64,000 bases of DNA from Bremerella sp. P1. Lineage in GTDB: Bacteria > Planctomycetota > Planctomycetia > Pirellulales > Pirellulaceae. The translations under genes were made by a program, and so were the position numbers. Every line of letters begins with the position of its first letter. Position 1 is the stretch's first letter. This document shows, in pieces, positions 18,555-28,234 of this stretch. The stretch spans positions 496,001-560,000 of the forward strand of contig NZ_CP118164.1 of assembly GCF_028748185.1 (NCBI RefSeq). Direction: 5' to 3'. Below the pieces are notes generated by a model that was not told where the DNA came from, ran no database searches, and was given only the letters and a program-made list of their open reading frames with translations.

Positions 18555-18968
18555 ATGAATAAATCGTCCATCGTTTTCAGCGTGGCGCTTTTGCTAATGG
18601 GAATCGTTTCCCTTGGCTGCAACGGCCAGCGCCCCGTCCCTAAGTCCTATCCCGTTCAAGGAGAGGTCACGCTCGACGGCAAGCCCATGCCATCGGGCGA
18701 AGTCGTCTTCGTATCGGTTGCCGAAGGTATTCGCGACACGGTCAAAGTTGCCGACGGAAAGTTCGCGGCAGAAGTCCTTGCCGGCGATCGGAAAATTGAA
18801 ATCCGTTCGTATGTTGCCCAGGAGGGGAATACCAAGATGTATGGAGCCGACGCAGAGCCGTCGTATGTGAACGTCATCCCTAAGAAGTACAACGAAGAGA
18901 GTGAGATCACCGCAACCGTAAAGGAATCGGATGACAACTCGTTTTCCTTCGATGTCACTTCCAACTAA
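18555..18968 (+). CDS. Lipoprotein with a carboxypeptidase-regulatory-like domain, paired with DUF1559 copy 2
   Basis: About 137 residues from ATG 18555; the longer frame from 18516 runs into the hairpin. The lipobox is VSLGC. The mature domain begins YPVQGEVTLDGKPMPSGEVVF, the signature of the small transthyretin-like/carboxypeptidase-regulatory-like beta-sandwich that often follows DUF1559 genes in planctomycetes. It is probably surface- or periplasm-facing. It ends four bases into the stop of the convergent sigma-factor gene. Confidence 0.85.
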   Translation: MNKSSIVFSVALLLMGIVSLGCNGQRPVPKSYPVQGEVTLDGKPMPSGEVVFVSVAEGIRDTVKVADGKFAAEVLAGDRKIEIRSYVAQEGNTKMYGADAEPSYVNVIPKKYNEESEITATVKESDDNSFSFDVTSN

Positions 18969-19834
18969 CTCGATGTGACCTGCTCGAAGATCGCCAGCTT
19001 GTCGGGATTGCGGTAGATAAACAGCGATGCAATCTTGCCGTCGACCACTTCAAAGTGATAGGCGGCAACGATCTTTTCTCCCAGGTAACTGACCACACTC
19101 GGTGCTCCATTGAACCAGGCCGGGTGAAAGGTAAGCTTTTGCTCGTGCTGGGCGTTGCGGAAGACTCGAACCATAAAGGTGGTTACCGAGTGGAACCCAG
19201 CAATCAGATCTCGCGCGGCACTTACCTTGCCGCCACCGTCGGCATGCAGGACAACATCTTCCGACAAGACATCACGCAGGCGATCTAAGTCTCCGGCGTT
19301 GACGGCCTGAAAGAATGCATCGGAGATTCGCTTGATGCCTGCGGGATCGGCTCCACCACGCGGCTTCTCGCCACGCAGATGAACCCTGGCACGCTTGGCC
19401 AACTGACGACAATTGGCGGCTTCCAATCCCAAGATCTCGGCGACCTCCTGGAACTCGTAACCGAACAAATCATGCAGAATGAACGCGGCTCGTTCGGCTG
19501 GCTTCAAGCGTTCGATCGTCAACATGAGAGCGATCGAAAGCGTTTCATCCAGCTCTGCGCGATCCGCATGGTCATCCAAGATCGGCTCCGGCAGCCAGGG
19601 GCCAACGTATTTCTCGCGCTGATATCGGACAGACTTCATGCGATCGAGACACAGCCTAGCGCAAACACGTAGGTACCAACTTCTCGGCGAATCGAGTTCT
19701 GGTCGCCCGGCCTGCTCCCAACGCAGATAGGCTTCCTGGGCGATGTCTTCCGCATCGGGCAGACTTCCCAGCATCCGATAGCAGAAACCAATCAGTTCCT
19801 GCCGCAAGAGTTCAAATTGATCGCCGGTTACCAT
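18965..19834 (-). CDS. ECF41-type RNA polymerase sigma factor with SnoaL-like C-terminal extension
   Basis: About 289 residues from ATG 19834 (an upstream frame to 19888 exists). It has sigma region 2 (LPDAEDIAQEAYLRWEQ), region 4 (ERAAFILHDLFGYEFQEVAEILG) and a C-terminal SnoaL/NTF2-like domain of about 110 residues. Two hallmarks of ECF41 are present: DGGGK in the linker region (HADGGGKVSAA) and NPDKL near the end. In this group the extension acts as a built-in regulator instead of a separate anti-sigma factor. It lies 57 bases after the AhpD-like gene, the typical ECF41 target, with a matching promoter upstream of that gene. Confidence 0.93.
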   Translation of the reverse strand: MVTGDQFELLRQELIGFCYRMLGSLPDAEDIAQEAYLRWEQAGRPELDSPRSWYLRVCARLCLDRMKSVRYQREKYVGPWLPEPILDDHADRAELDETLSIALMLTIERLKPAERAAFILHDLFGYEFQEVAEILGLEAANCRQLAKRARVHLRGEKPRGGADPAGIKRISDAFFQAVNAGDLDRLRDVLSEDVVLHADGGGKVSAARDLIAGFHSVTTFMVRVFRNAQHEQKLTFHPAWFNGAPSVVSYLGEKIVAAYHFEVVDGKIASLFIYRNPDKLAIFEQVTSS

Positions 19835-19891
19835 CGCGTCGGCTCCTATTGATTCCCAGGTCGTTGCCCAATCTTCAACAAACAACAAATC

Positions 19892-20404
19892 CTAGAAGTC
19901 TAGTTTCGCAAGTTCACATTGGTCGGCCATCCCCATCGCTCGCTTAAGCGTCGGATAAATACGGCAGCCGACGATGACCACGGCGAGTTCCGCAAATGCT
20001 TCAATGCCGTAGTGATTGCGGATGCGTTCCATGCGATCGGCGTCGTCGTTTTCATTGCGAATCACGGCCACGGTATGATCGTGGATATCTCGAAGGCCTT
20101 GCGTTAGCAAATGGGGATCTTTCACGGCTGCCTTGAGCACGTCTCGATCGATTCCTTGCTCGGCACCCATTTTAAGACTCAAGTTCAAACACGGGCCGCA
20201 GTCTTCCGTTTTCATCACAGCAATTTTCGCCACGAAAAACGCATCGAGCGGCAACACCTTATGAAAGTTCGGCATGGCCTGCGCCGCCGCGAATGTTTGG
20301 AACGCTTCCGGCGAGTCCTCGAGCAATTGAATAATGTAACCGTTGTCGTAATCAAAGTGTTGAGCGAACTGCTCCAGCGCTGTTCGCGCTTCCAAAGTAT
20401 CCAT
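19892..20404 (-). CDS. AhpD/carboxymuconolactone-decarboxylase-like protein, ECF41 target
   Basis: About 170 residues from ATG 20404, preceded by GAGGA; the frame upstream to 20503 overlaps the promoter. The fold is all-alpha CMD-like with a redox Cys pair in DCGPCLNLSLKMGAEQG, as in AhpD-type peroxidase partners. Known ECF41 loci carry exactly such carboxymuconolactone-decarboxylase-like, oxidoreductase or epimerase genes. The physiological substrate is unknown; a thiol redox or peroxidase-linked role is inferred from the CXXC pair. Confidence 0.88.
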   Translation of the reverse strand: MDTLEARTALEQFAQHFDYDNGYIIQLLEDSPEAFQTFAAAQAMPNFHKVLPLDAFFVAKIAVMKTEDCGPCLNLSLKMGAEQGIDRDVLKAAVKDPHLLTQGLRDIHDHTVAVIRNENDDADRMERIRNHYGIEAFAELAVVIVGCRIYPTLKRAMGMADQCELAKLDF

Positions 20405-20464
20405 GATCGTCCTCGGTTTTCTGGTAGTTCCCGTTGGCACAAGACTCCTCAATTCACTTAACCA

Positions 20465-20491
20465 GACGAATTGGCTGCCCAATGTGTGACA
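20465..20491 (-). promoter_or_regulatory. ECF41-type promoter
   Basis: On the minus strand TGTCACA (20491-20485), exactly 16 bases, then CGTC (20468-20465). This equals the published ECF41 target consensus (TGTCACA in the -35 region and CGTC in the -10). The predicted start is about 50 bases before ATG 20404, so the operon is probably autoregulated. Confidence 0.85.
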
Positions 20492-20604
20492 AGCGATCAA
20501 CAAAAACGCTTGAATTCAATCGCCATTAGATCGTTTGCTCGGAAAATCTCAGGCGTTAAGATAGGTTCTCACTCCCACCCCAACTGCCTGCCAGAGAATG
20601 CCTC

Positions 20605-21729
20605 ATGAAACCAATCACCATCGCCATCATCGCGCTGCTTACCCTTGGATTTGTCGCGTCGACGACTAACGCAGAGCCCCCCAAGTCGCAAATCGCCTTG
20701 CCACCCACTCCTGGAAATCCTCGCAACAGCGAAGGGGACGTGGTTCAGCTTAAAAATGGGGATGTGCTTTTGATCTACACGCACTTCTTCGGCGGTTCAG
20801 GCGATCATGCCAAGGCCCACTTGGCCAGCCGGATTTCGCACGATGGCGGAGCGACCTGGTCGAAGGAGGATAAGATCGTCGTCCCCAACGAAGGCGGTCT
20901 CAACGTCATGTCGGTATCTTTGTTGCGACTCGCCGATGGCCGGTTGGCACTGTTTTACTTACGCAAGAATGCCCACGACGATTGCCGCCCGCAAATGAGA
21001 ATCAGCGCCGACGAAGGAAAGACCTGGGGCGAAGCGGTCGGCGTGATTTCTGATGAAGATTTCGGCTATTACATTTTGAACAACGATCGTGTCGTTCAGC
21101 TCAACAGCGGCCGACTCATCGCGCCGGTCTCGCAACATGTTGGCCCTGGAATGCCGAAACGGAACAATGCTGGGGCAATGCTCGTCTACTACTCCGATGA
21201 CTTCGGAAAGTCCTGGAAGCGCAGTGCCGCGGCGCCGCGTCCCCCCAAACGCAATGACCGAGACGTGATGACTCAGGAACCGGGAGTGGTCGAGCTTAAG
21301 GATGGGCGTCTCATGATGTGGTGCCGAACCGATGCCGGTAGCCAGTTCATTTCCGTCAGCGAGGACAATGGAGCAACCTGGTCGCAACTCGAGCCCTCGA
21401 ACATGCAGTCTCCCTTATCGCCGGCGACGATCGAACGTATTCCTTCAACCGGTGACCTGCTGCTGATCTGGAATGATCACTCTGACATCGATGCATCCCT
21501 TCGTGGCAAGAGAACGCCGCTGAAGTCCGCGATCTCGAAAGACGATGGCAAGACCTGGACGCATGTCAAAACGCTGGAAGACAAGCCAACCGGTTGGTAC
21601 TGCTACATCGCGTTGGATTTCATCGATGGCCACGCCGTAATGGCCTACTGTGCCGGCGACCGCCGAGAGAACAACGGGCTGGCGGTCACCAATACCCAGC
21701 GTTTACCGATCGCTTGGTTTTACGAGTAA
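20605..21729 (+). CDS. Secreted sialidase/BNR-repeat protein
   Basis: 374 residues with a signal peptide (about 1-23). At least five Asp-box repeats S-x-D-x-G-x-T-W are visible: SHDGGATWSK, SADEGKTWGE, SDDFGKSWKR, SEDNGATWSQ and SKDDGKTWTH. These mark a six-bladed beta-propeller of the exo-alpha-sialidase type. Whether it acts on sialic acid is not established; many planctomycete members act on other sugars or lack activity. It is convergent with a lipoprotein gene (11-base gap). Confidence 0.88.
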   Translation: MKPITIAIIALLTLGFVASTTNAEPPKSQIALPPTPGNPRNSEGDVVQLKNGDVLLIYTHFFGGSGDHAKAHLASRISHDGGATWSKEDKIVVPNEGGLNVMSVSLLRLADGRLALFYLRKNAHDDCRPQMRISADEGKTWGEAVGVISDEDFGYYILNNDRVVQLNSGRLIAPVSQHVGPGMPKRNNAGAMLVYYSDDFGKSWKRSAAAPRPPKRNDRDVMTQEPGVVELKDGRLMMWCRTDAGSQFISVSEDNGATWSQLEPSNMQSPLSPATIERIPSTGDLLLIWNDHSDIDASLRGKRTPLKSAISKDDGKTWTHVKTLEDKPTGWYCYIALDFIDGHAVMAYCAGDRRENNGLAVTNTQRLPIAWFYE

Positions 21730-21740
21730 CGCTGGCGACG

Positions 21741-22196
21741 TTAGTTCAACTCAAACTCGAACGCGTTGCCTTTGTCAGTGGCGGTTACGGAGGCCGAAAG
21801 CCCGGACGACTTGTAGTTGCCGTACTTCTGTGGCAGATGATGGATCGTCTTGATCTCGGCCTGGGACATGGGATCGTTGAGGTCGGCTTCTTTGATCACT
21901 TCGATCTCGTCCTTGCTGATCTTGACGCGATGCTCGCCCAGCACTGCGCCGTCTCCACGGTCAAACGTTGTTAGCACAGCGACACCTTCGGCATTGGTTG
22001 TACCTGAGGCACTTCGCTGCTGGTCGACCGAACTGAATGAAACCCGTGCCCCTTCAACCGGCTGTCCATCCTGGGTCACCTTCGCGGTTGCAGGACAAAC
22101 GTCGATACCAGGGTTGTGGCTAACCTCGTTCGGGCCACATCCGATGGCCGAGGCAAACAAAAGACACGCCAATGCCAAAAACGACACGGTACGCAT
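21741..22196 (-). CDS. Lipoprotein with carboxypeptidase-regulatory-like domain, paired with DUF1559 copy 3
   Basis: About 151 residues from ATG 22196 (ATG 22205 is the alternative). The lipobox is ASAIGC. The mature domain has ATAKVTQDGQPVEGARVSF and ASGTTNAEGVAVLTTF, the strand pattern of a small beta-sandwich (carboxypeptidase-regulatory-like). It starts 88 bases after DUF1559 copy 3 on the same strand. The domain type matches the lipoprotein after copy 2 and differs from those after copies 1 and 4. Confidence 0.85.
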   Translation of the reverse strand: MRTVSFLALACLLFASAIGCGPNEVSHNPGIDVCPATAKVTQDGQPVEGARVSFSSVDQQRSASGTTNAEGVAVLTTFDRGDGAVLGEHRVKISKDEIEVIKEADLNDPMSQAEIKTIHHLPQKYGNYKSSGLSASVTATDKGNAFEFELN

Positions 22197-22283
22197 TGCA
22201 AACACCTTGTAGGAAAGAAGAGCCAGGGCAAACCCGTCTACCCTGGCTGTGGAATGTTTCGGAACGAATGAGCCAGTCCTGCG

Positions 22284-23300
<1,017 letters not shown>

Positions 23301-23414
23301 AATCTGTTCCTATGGGGGTGACTCAGAAAGCAGAAGGAAGGATGGCTTTGCTAAGCAAAAAAGGCGGGCATGATCCATTGAGGTTGCCACAAGACAGTGG
23401 CGAAAGGATCAATG

Positions 23415-23517
23415 AACGATCAAACGCCCTAACATCGAGAGAGCGTTGATCGTTTTGCCATCCTATCTGAGACCGCAGAACACGGCAAGAATCTAAGGCG
23501 AACTTAGATTTATTATA
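23415..23517 (-). promoter_or_regulatory. Probable promoter and structured leader of DUF1559 copy 3
   Basis: On the minus strand a perfect -10, TATAAT (23517-23512), lies in an A/T-rich stretch without a good -35. Downstream come an AATCTAAG/CTTAGATT hairpin (23490-23510) and a second inverted pair, AACGATCAA at 23415-23423 with TTGATCGTT at 23446-23454. On the plus strand the first hairpin is followed by TATTATATTTTT and could act as a terminator, but no plus-strand gene lies just upstream. Confidence 0.35.
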
Positions 23518-23576
23518 TTTTTAACGAAGAATATGTTGGCGCTGTGTATTTAACTAACTCGCGGCAAGCGAATCGA

Positions 23577-23885
23577 TTACAGCTTTTCCATCATCTTCTT
23601 GGCGATTGAGCGTGCCTGACCGCGACCCGTCTTTTCCAGCTGATCGTAATCCTTCTGCAACTGGGCAGCCTTGTCAGGATCTTCTTCGCTGATGCGGGTA
23701 ATGTTCTCTTGAATGGTCATCATCTCACTGCCAACTTGTCCCGAGTCGACGATGTACTGGAGGTCCTTACGAATCAGTTCGGACGGAGGTGTGGTGTTTT
23801 CTGGAACCGGGGTGCTGCCCGGGCCACACCCCACAAACGCAGAAACCAAGAAGCCAAGAAACGCCATTCGAAATAGCAGGGACAT
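23577..23885 (-). CDS. Small lipoprotein with helical mature part, paired with DUF1559 copy 4
   Basis: About 102 residues from ATG 23885; the frame upstream to 23969 has no domain character. The lipobox is SAFVGC. The mature part is charged and predicted helical (SEEDPDKAAQLQKDYDQLEK), with no beta-sandwich. It starts 152 bases after the stop of DUF1559 copy 4 on the same strand. Function unknown. Confidence 0.75.
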   Translation of the reverse strand: MSLLFRMAFLGFLVSAFVGCGPGSTPVPENTTPPSELIRKDLQYIVDSGQVGSEMMTIQENITRISEEDPDKAAQLQKDYDQLEKTGRGQARSIAKKMMEKL

Positions 23886-24037
23886 GAAATTGATCCTTGA
23901 AACAAATAGACAGCGGAAGAATTCAGGCAGGCAAAGCTTGGCAAGACGGATAACGAAAGCGGCGAACAAGTCTCCCTGTACGCCGCTGGTTTGAAATCAT
24001 TTTGGATATCAATCACACGCCAGCCGAAGCTTCTTAA

Positions 24038-25045
24038 CTAAGGCAGTTCGATTACCTGGCCATCACTGCGGCCACCAAAATTCTGCCAAGTTCTCAGATC
24101 GATGGTTTCAGGAATGAAACGGGCCGAAGCGTCACCGACTGCGACGAGAACGCCACCAGGGTGTCGGCTTCGCGGTGCATAGACCCCGTCCCGATCTGAT
24201 GCGAATCCACTTCCGCTGGTTTGACAATTCGGGTATCGCCAATTGGGAGGAGCGAGCGTATTGAAGATGGTCTGAGATGGCAGGCCGGTAATCCAATACT
24301 GTCCGTTGGAACCATTGTGATCCGTGATCGCTTCACAAGCTTGACCGAACGTATCAAGATCGGCCTGGCTGGGAAACTGATTCCAGCTAACGGACGAACC
24401 CTTACGTGGTTCCGAAGAATTCCCGTTCATCAGGCTCGAACCATTGTTATCGCCGACGAGACCTTCCGACATCATGAGCGTGTTACTAAGGCCATCGGTG
24501 ATGTCCCTCATAGCCGTCTCGACACCTGGCTGAGTGTGATCTTTTTGAGGTCCGCGAAACATCCCGTTTTGATTACCATGACTATCGTAGCTACGAGTTG
24601 CTCCCACGCTTACGCCATAGTTACAGCCAGGGCTGCCGGATGGGTATTCGCCATCCGATGGGCACAGGAATGCGTCAACCTTGGTGTTACGCTGGGCAAC
24701 ACTTTGCCAAATGATTCGGAATCGATCCGATGAATTGACAAGCTGATCATGCAGCGCGTTTTGCTCGATAAATGGGAGAATCTGAACCCACGCGCTGTAC
24801 GCTCGGTACGTGTATCCGGGGTCGTCGGCGGGCGTGTATGCCGAGGCAGGAAACGAATTGTGGGTGTCGTGATAGTTGTGCATCGCCAAGCCAAGCTGCT
24901 TGAAGTTATTCGAGCAACTCATTCGCCGCGCGGCTTCACGGGCTTGCTGGACTGCGGGAAGTAAAAGGGCAATGAGAACGCCAATAATGGCGATCACGAC
25001 CAGCAGTTCCACCAAAGTGAAAGCTGAACGTTTAGCGTTGGGCAT
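24038..25045 (-). CDS. DUF1559 pseudopilin-like protein, copy 4, with altered H-X9-DG motif
   Basis: About 335 residues from ATG 25045; the frame to 25141 lies in the leader downstream of the promoter. It has a prepilin-type leader ([20 protein letters not shown]), [19 protein letters not shown] and a DUF1559 body. The C-terminal motif is [16 protein letters not shown], again with Asp-Ala in place of Asp-Gly. A consensus-like promoter lies about 100 bases upstream. Confidence 0.92.
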   Translation of the reverse strand: MPNAKRSAFTLVELLVVIAIIGVLIALLLPAVQQAREAARRMSCSNNFKQLGLAMHNYHDTHNSFPASAYTPADDPGYTYRAYSAWVQILPFIEQNALHDQLVNSSDRFRIIWQSVAQRNTKVDAFLCPSDGEYPSGSPGCNYGVSVGATRSYDSHGNQNGMFRGPQKDHTQPGVETAMRDITDGLSNTLMMSEGLVGDNNGSSLMNGNSSEPRKGSSVSWNQFPSQADLDTFGQACEAITDHNGSNGQYWITGLPSQTIFNTLAPPNWRYPNCQTSGSGFASDRDGVYAPRSRHPGGVLVAVGDASARFIPETIDLRTWQNFGGRSDGQVIELP

Positions 25046-25414
25046 GGCTAGGGTATCCAAGCGTGGGGAAGGGTGGGATAAAAAAATTGGCCCAGGAGGG
25101 CCAGTGGAATTTGGGGTAGGGATCATGACGAAAAACGTCAAAAATCTCCTTGAATACTAGACTTTATACCGCGAATTGTCAATTCAGCACCCCTCTCATA
25201 GACCCCTGGCCCAAGTCATAACTCCTTTCGCATCCGAGCCTTAAAGGCCCACCACGAATCGCATCAATATCGATTTACCTATCTGGCAAACCCAATACAT
25301 GATCGAGTCGGCCCCCGCGAGCGGACCGACCACGAGCGTATGCCACGCCTACGAGCAGGCGTTTGCTACGAGCAGAGCAATCTCAAGATTGATCGGGGCG
25401 AAGAGCTTTGCTCG
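25046..25414. other. Intergenic region between the FG-GAP gene and DUF1559 copy 4
   Basis: It holds the promoter and leader of DUF1559 copy 4 (25046-25182). The remaining 230 bases, up to the end of the FG-GAP gene, show no convincing gene, RNA or terminator. Confidence 0.5.
25154..25182 (-). promoter_or_regulatory. Sigma-70 promoter of DUF1559 copy 4
   Basis: On the minus strand TTGACA (25182-25177), a 17-base spacer and TAGTAT (25159-25154): a consensus -35 and a five-of-six-type -10. The predicted start near 25147 gives a leader of about 100 bases. Confidence 0.7.
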
Positions 25415-26602
25415 CTACTTCGCCTGGAACAAGAACGTTCCCTTCTTGTTGCCTGCGATGATGTCGACCTTGCCGTCGGTGTTCACGTCGTTCAGCGTGA
25501 TCTGACGGCCCGTGCCGCTGTTGTCGTCGACGACGATCGGCTGGAAGCTTATCTGGTCTTGGTCCGAGCGAACCGTCTGGAAGACCACCAGCACAGCGGG
25601 ATCTTTCGCACCGGGATCGTGGCCGTTGTGGGCCCAGTAGCACTTGCCGGTGACGATGTCCTTCAGGCCATCACCATTCATGTCGGCTAACTCCACCGCG
25701 TGAAGCTGACTGAAGACCAGTTCGCTGACCGACTTCTCTGGCGTACCCATGATTTCGTGCTGGGTGAATTGAATCTCGCCGTTGTCGCCCTTAGTTTGTT
25801 CGTGCCACACAAGACCGTAGCGATGGCCATGCAGGCTGGTCACGACATCGTTATCGCCATCTCCATCAAGGTCGTACGCATGGATGCCTGCTCCGCCGGG
25901 GGCGAAACGATAAGCGTGTTTCTTCCAAGGAGTCGTGCCGTCCCAGTTTTCCGGCTGTTCCCACCAACCCTCTGGCATAAGGAAGTCTTGTCGACCGTCT
26001 CCGTTGATGTCACCGACACCGAGCCCATGCTGGTAGCGGCCCCAACCTTGCTTTTCGGAAATGGGCGTCCACTCCCAACGCTGCGTCGGATCCTTCTCGC
26101 TGGGGTTGGCATAGCCGAGCTGACCTTCAAAGTGACAAATCAGTTCTGGCTTGCCATCTCCGGTGATATCCAGAAAGGCAGGAGCTTCGTTGTCGACCGC
26201 TGGAAATGCGAAGTGTTTCTTCCACGGCTCGCCTGATTGGCTGTTCTCGTACCAATGGGCTGGCGTGCCAGGCAAGCCGACGACCAGGACATCGTCGAAG
26301 CCATCGCCGTTGAAATCACCCACGTACGAGAAGAAGTTATCCGAGTAACCCCGGTCGTTGGGAAATGCCTTGCCATCGTAGAACGTGTGCTTGGTTTTAA
26401 AGTCAGGGCCGGCGAACCAATTGGGCCCGCAGACGATGTCGGTCTTGCCATCTTTGTTGAAGTCGCCAATCGAAGCACCTTCGGCGAAGTACTCTTCGGT
26501 CAGACGCGTCTTCTCGAAGTTTGGCTGCTTGGCTTCTTCAGCCAAAAGCGAACCAGTGCAAAGCAAGAGGGCAGGGGAGAGCAGTAGCAGGCGAGATAGC
26601 AT
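25415..26602 (-). CDS. Secreted FG-GAP/VCBS-repeat beta-propeller protein
   Basis: About 395 residues from ATG 26602, which begins a signal peptide (LLLLSPALLLCTGSLLAEE). At least seven calcium-binding-type repeats are visible: DFNKDGKTDIV, DFNGDGFDDVL, DITGDGKPELI, DINGDGRQDFL, DLDGDGDNDVV, DMNGDGLKDIV and DVNTDGKVDII. They predict an integrin-like seven-bladed propeller, extracellular and Ca-bound. Planctomycetes encode many of these, often beside sulfatases; a binding or scaffold role is likely, with no catalytic residues seen. Confidence 0.88.
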   Translation of the reverse strand: MLSRLLLLSPALLLCTGSLLAEEAKQPNFEKTRLTEEYFAEGASIGDFNKDGKTDIVCGPNWFAGPDFKTKHTFYDGKAFPNDRGYSDNFFSYVGDFNGDGFDDVLVVGLPGTPAHWYENSQSGEPWKKHFAFPAVDNEAPAFLDITGDGKPELICHFEGQLGYANPSEKDPTQRWEWTPISEKQGWGRYQHGLGVGDINGDGRQDFLMPEGWWEQPENWDGTTPWKKHAYRFAPGGAGIHAYDLDGDGDNDVVTSLHGHRYGLVWHEQTKGDNGEIQFTQHEIMGTPEKSVSELVFSQLHAVELADMNGDGLKDIVTGKCYWAHNGHDPGAKDPAVLVVFQTVRSDQDQISFQPIVVDDNSGTGRQITLNDVNTDGKVDIIAGNKKGTFLFQAK

Positions 26603-26713
26603 GAGAAGGGGACTCCAGGCAGGCACAAGGGTTATCGACTTGAGGCCTTATTGTCCCACCCAACCGCTGACGTGTCACGCGATAATTTGCATGTTTTTAT
26701 GACACGGGTAGAG

Positions 26714-27136
26714 CTAGTCTTCGCTGTGCGTACCGGCCTGGGCCTTTTCTTCGCGTAGCCGGCGTACTTCTTCCTCCAAAGCCCGGCGACTGGCGATTCG
26801 CTCGTCGCGCAGCGAGAGGATGTAGTTCTTGGTCGCAAAGCCATCGAGACCGGCCAACACCACAATCCGCAGCAGCAGCAGGGAAACGCAGGCCCAGTAA
26901 AGAACGTAGAGGATATTCACCGGGATGACATTGCTGAACAGAAAGGCCACGGCAATCAGCACGATCGTGTGGGTCACCTTCGTTCGCCGACGCACCTGCG
27001 AAAAAAGGAACTCGCGTTTGCGGTCGTCCCAGTCGGTGTGCTTTTCGATCATCTTGATCGTATGCTGATGCTGCGTATGCATCATCCACGCGACAATGAT
27101 CAAGACGAAAGCAATGAGTGATGTGGCGAAGAGCAT
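26714..27136 (-). CDS. Hypothetical membrane protein with C-terminal coiled coil
   Basis: 140 residues. Three hydrophobic segments (about 2-20, 57-73 and 77-95) are separated by a charged loop (about 22-52). The C-terminal 40 residues are a charged helix (RIASRRALEEEVRRLREEKA) likely to form a coiled coil in the cytoplasm. No family was recognised. It starts 34 bases downstream of the M28 peptidase gene on the same strand. Confidence 0.65.
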   Translation of the reverse strand: MLFATSLIAFVLIIVAWMMHTQHQHTIKMIEKHTDWDDRKREFLFSQVRRRTKVTHTIVLIAVAFLFSNVIPVNILYVLYWACVSLLLLRIVVLAGLDGFATKNYILSLRDERIASRRALEEEVRRLREEKAQAGTHSED

Positions 27137-27170
27137 GTACGAGTGCCTGCCCGGTGCGAGTACGGCGTAA

Positions 27171-28220
27171 TTATTCGACTTCTTGCAGCCAGGTTAGCAC
27201 CACTTTCCCAACTTTGGCCAGGGAGGCGGCCGAACAGTTCTCAGGCACGTCCTGCTGCGTATGCCAATATTTTGGTCCATAGCCCGGACTTGGGAAGTCG
27301 AAATCGATAATATCGATGATCGGAATCCCGCCGATATCGTGCAAGGGGACATGGTCGTCATTGATCGTATGTCGTGGCCTGCGAACGAATTCCGGAATAT
27401 TCAGCCGGTTTGCCACGCGCCAGATATCAATCACCAACGGTCGGGTATCTTTCCAGGACAGGCTGTTGCGTTCCTGGTAAATCTGCAGATCCTTGTCGCC
27501 CACCATGTCGAGCAGAATGCCCCACTTGTACTGAAAATTGATGTCGGCGCTACGATATTTCTGGGCGAGATAGGTAGACCCGAGAAAGAACGGATCGCGT
27601 TCCTTATCGAAGATGAACTCTTCCGCATCAAGAAAGACCACGTCGATACCGTACTTGGTATCGAGCTGGCCCAGGTGCCGAGTCAACTCCATCAGTGCCG
27701 CGGCACCACTAGCTCCGTCGTTGGCCCCCAGGAACGGGGCCTTCGGGTTATCTGGGTCTTCGTCGGCGTAAGGACGAGTATCGTAGTGGCAACAAAGCAA
27801 GATTCGCTCGGTTCGATCAGGATGAAAGCGACCGAACAGGTTAGTAAGCGTGACCGGCTGACCTGTTTCCGGATGACGAACTTCCCACGACTGCTTCACC
27901 ACCGTGGCCCCGTGCTGGGACAGGTGATCCTCGATCATCTGTTGTTGTTTCTGCATCGCAGGGCTACCGCTGACGCGCGGCCCCAGGGCACAGATATCTT
28001 TCAGATGCTCGTACGCTTTCTCCCCGTCAAAGGGAAGGTATCGCGAGAGGTCCTCGGGTCCGTTCACGTTCGCGGCCGGAGGTGCCGGATCGCCGCCACT
28101 GTTGAGCGCGAGCATCACGACAATCGCGATCACGCCGATCATTCCAGCGACGAGCGTACTCCAAAGTGGGATCCGTTGTTCTTGCTGATCGGACGGCAAA
28201 GTGAGGCTCGGTTGGGGCAC
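27171..28220 (-). CDS. Membrane-anchored M28 peptidase, glutaminyl-cyclase-like
   Basis: 349 residues from GTG 28220. One N-terminal transmembrane anchor (about 20-42) precedes an M28 zinc domain: CCHYDTRPYADEDP (His, Asp), LGANDGASG (bridging Asp), VFLDAEEF (Glu), and late DDHVPLHDIGGIP and YWHTQQD histidines. The pattern with DAEEF and a final HTxxD is closest to secreted glutaminyl-peptide cyclotransferases, which form N-terminal pyroglutamate, rather than to aminopeptidases. The distinction needs structure or alignment. It sits between the GT9 gene (14-base gap) and the small membrane protein gene. Confidence 0.85.
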   Translation of the reverse strand: MPQPSLTLPSDQQEQRIPLWSTLVAGMIGVIAIVVMLALNSGGDPAPPAANVNGPEDLSRYLPFDGEKAYEHLKDICALGPRVSGSPAMQKQQQMIEDHLSQHGATVVKQSWEVRHPETGQPVTLTNLFGRFHPDRTERILLCCHYDTRPYADEDPDNPKAPFLGANDGASGAAALMELTRHLGQLDTKYGIDVVFLDAEEFIFDKERDPFFLGSTYLAQKYRSADINFQYKWGILLDMVGDKDLQIYQERNSLSWKDTRPLVIDIWRVANRLNIPEFVRRPRHTINDDHVPLHDIGGIPIIDIIDFDFPSPGYGPKYWHTQQDVPENCSAASLAKVGKVVLTWLQEVE

Positions 28221-28234
28221 AGAAAAAGTCCAGG

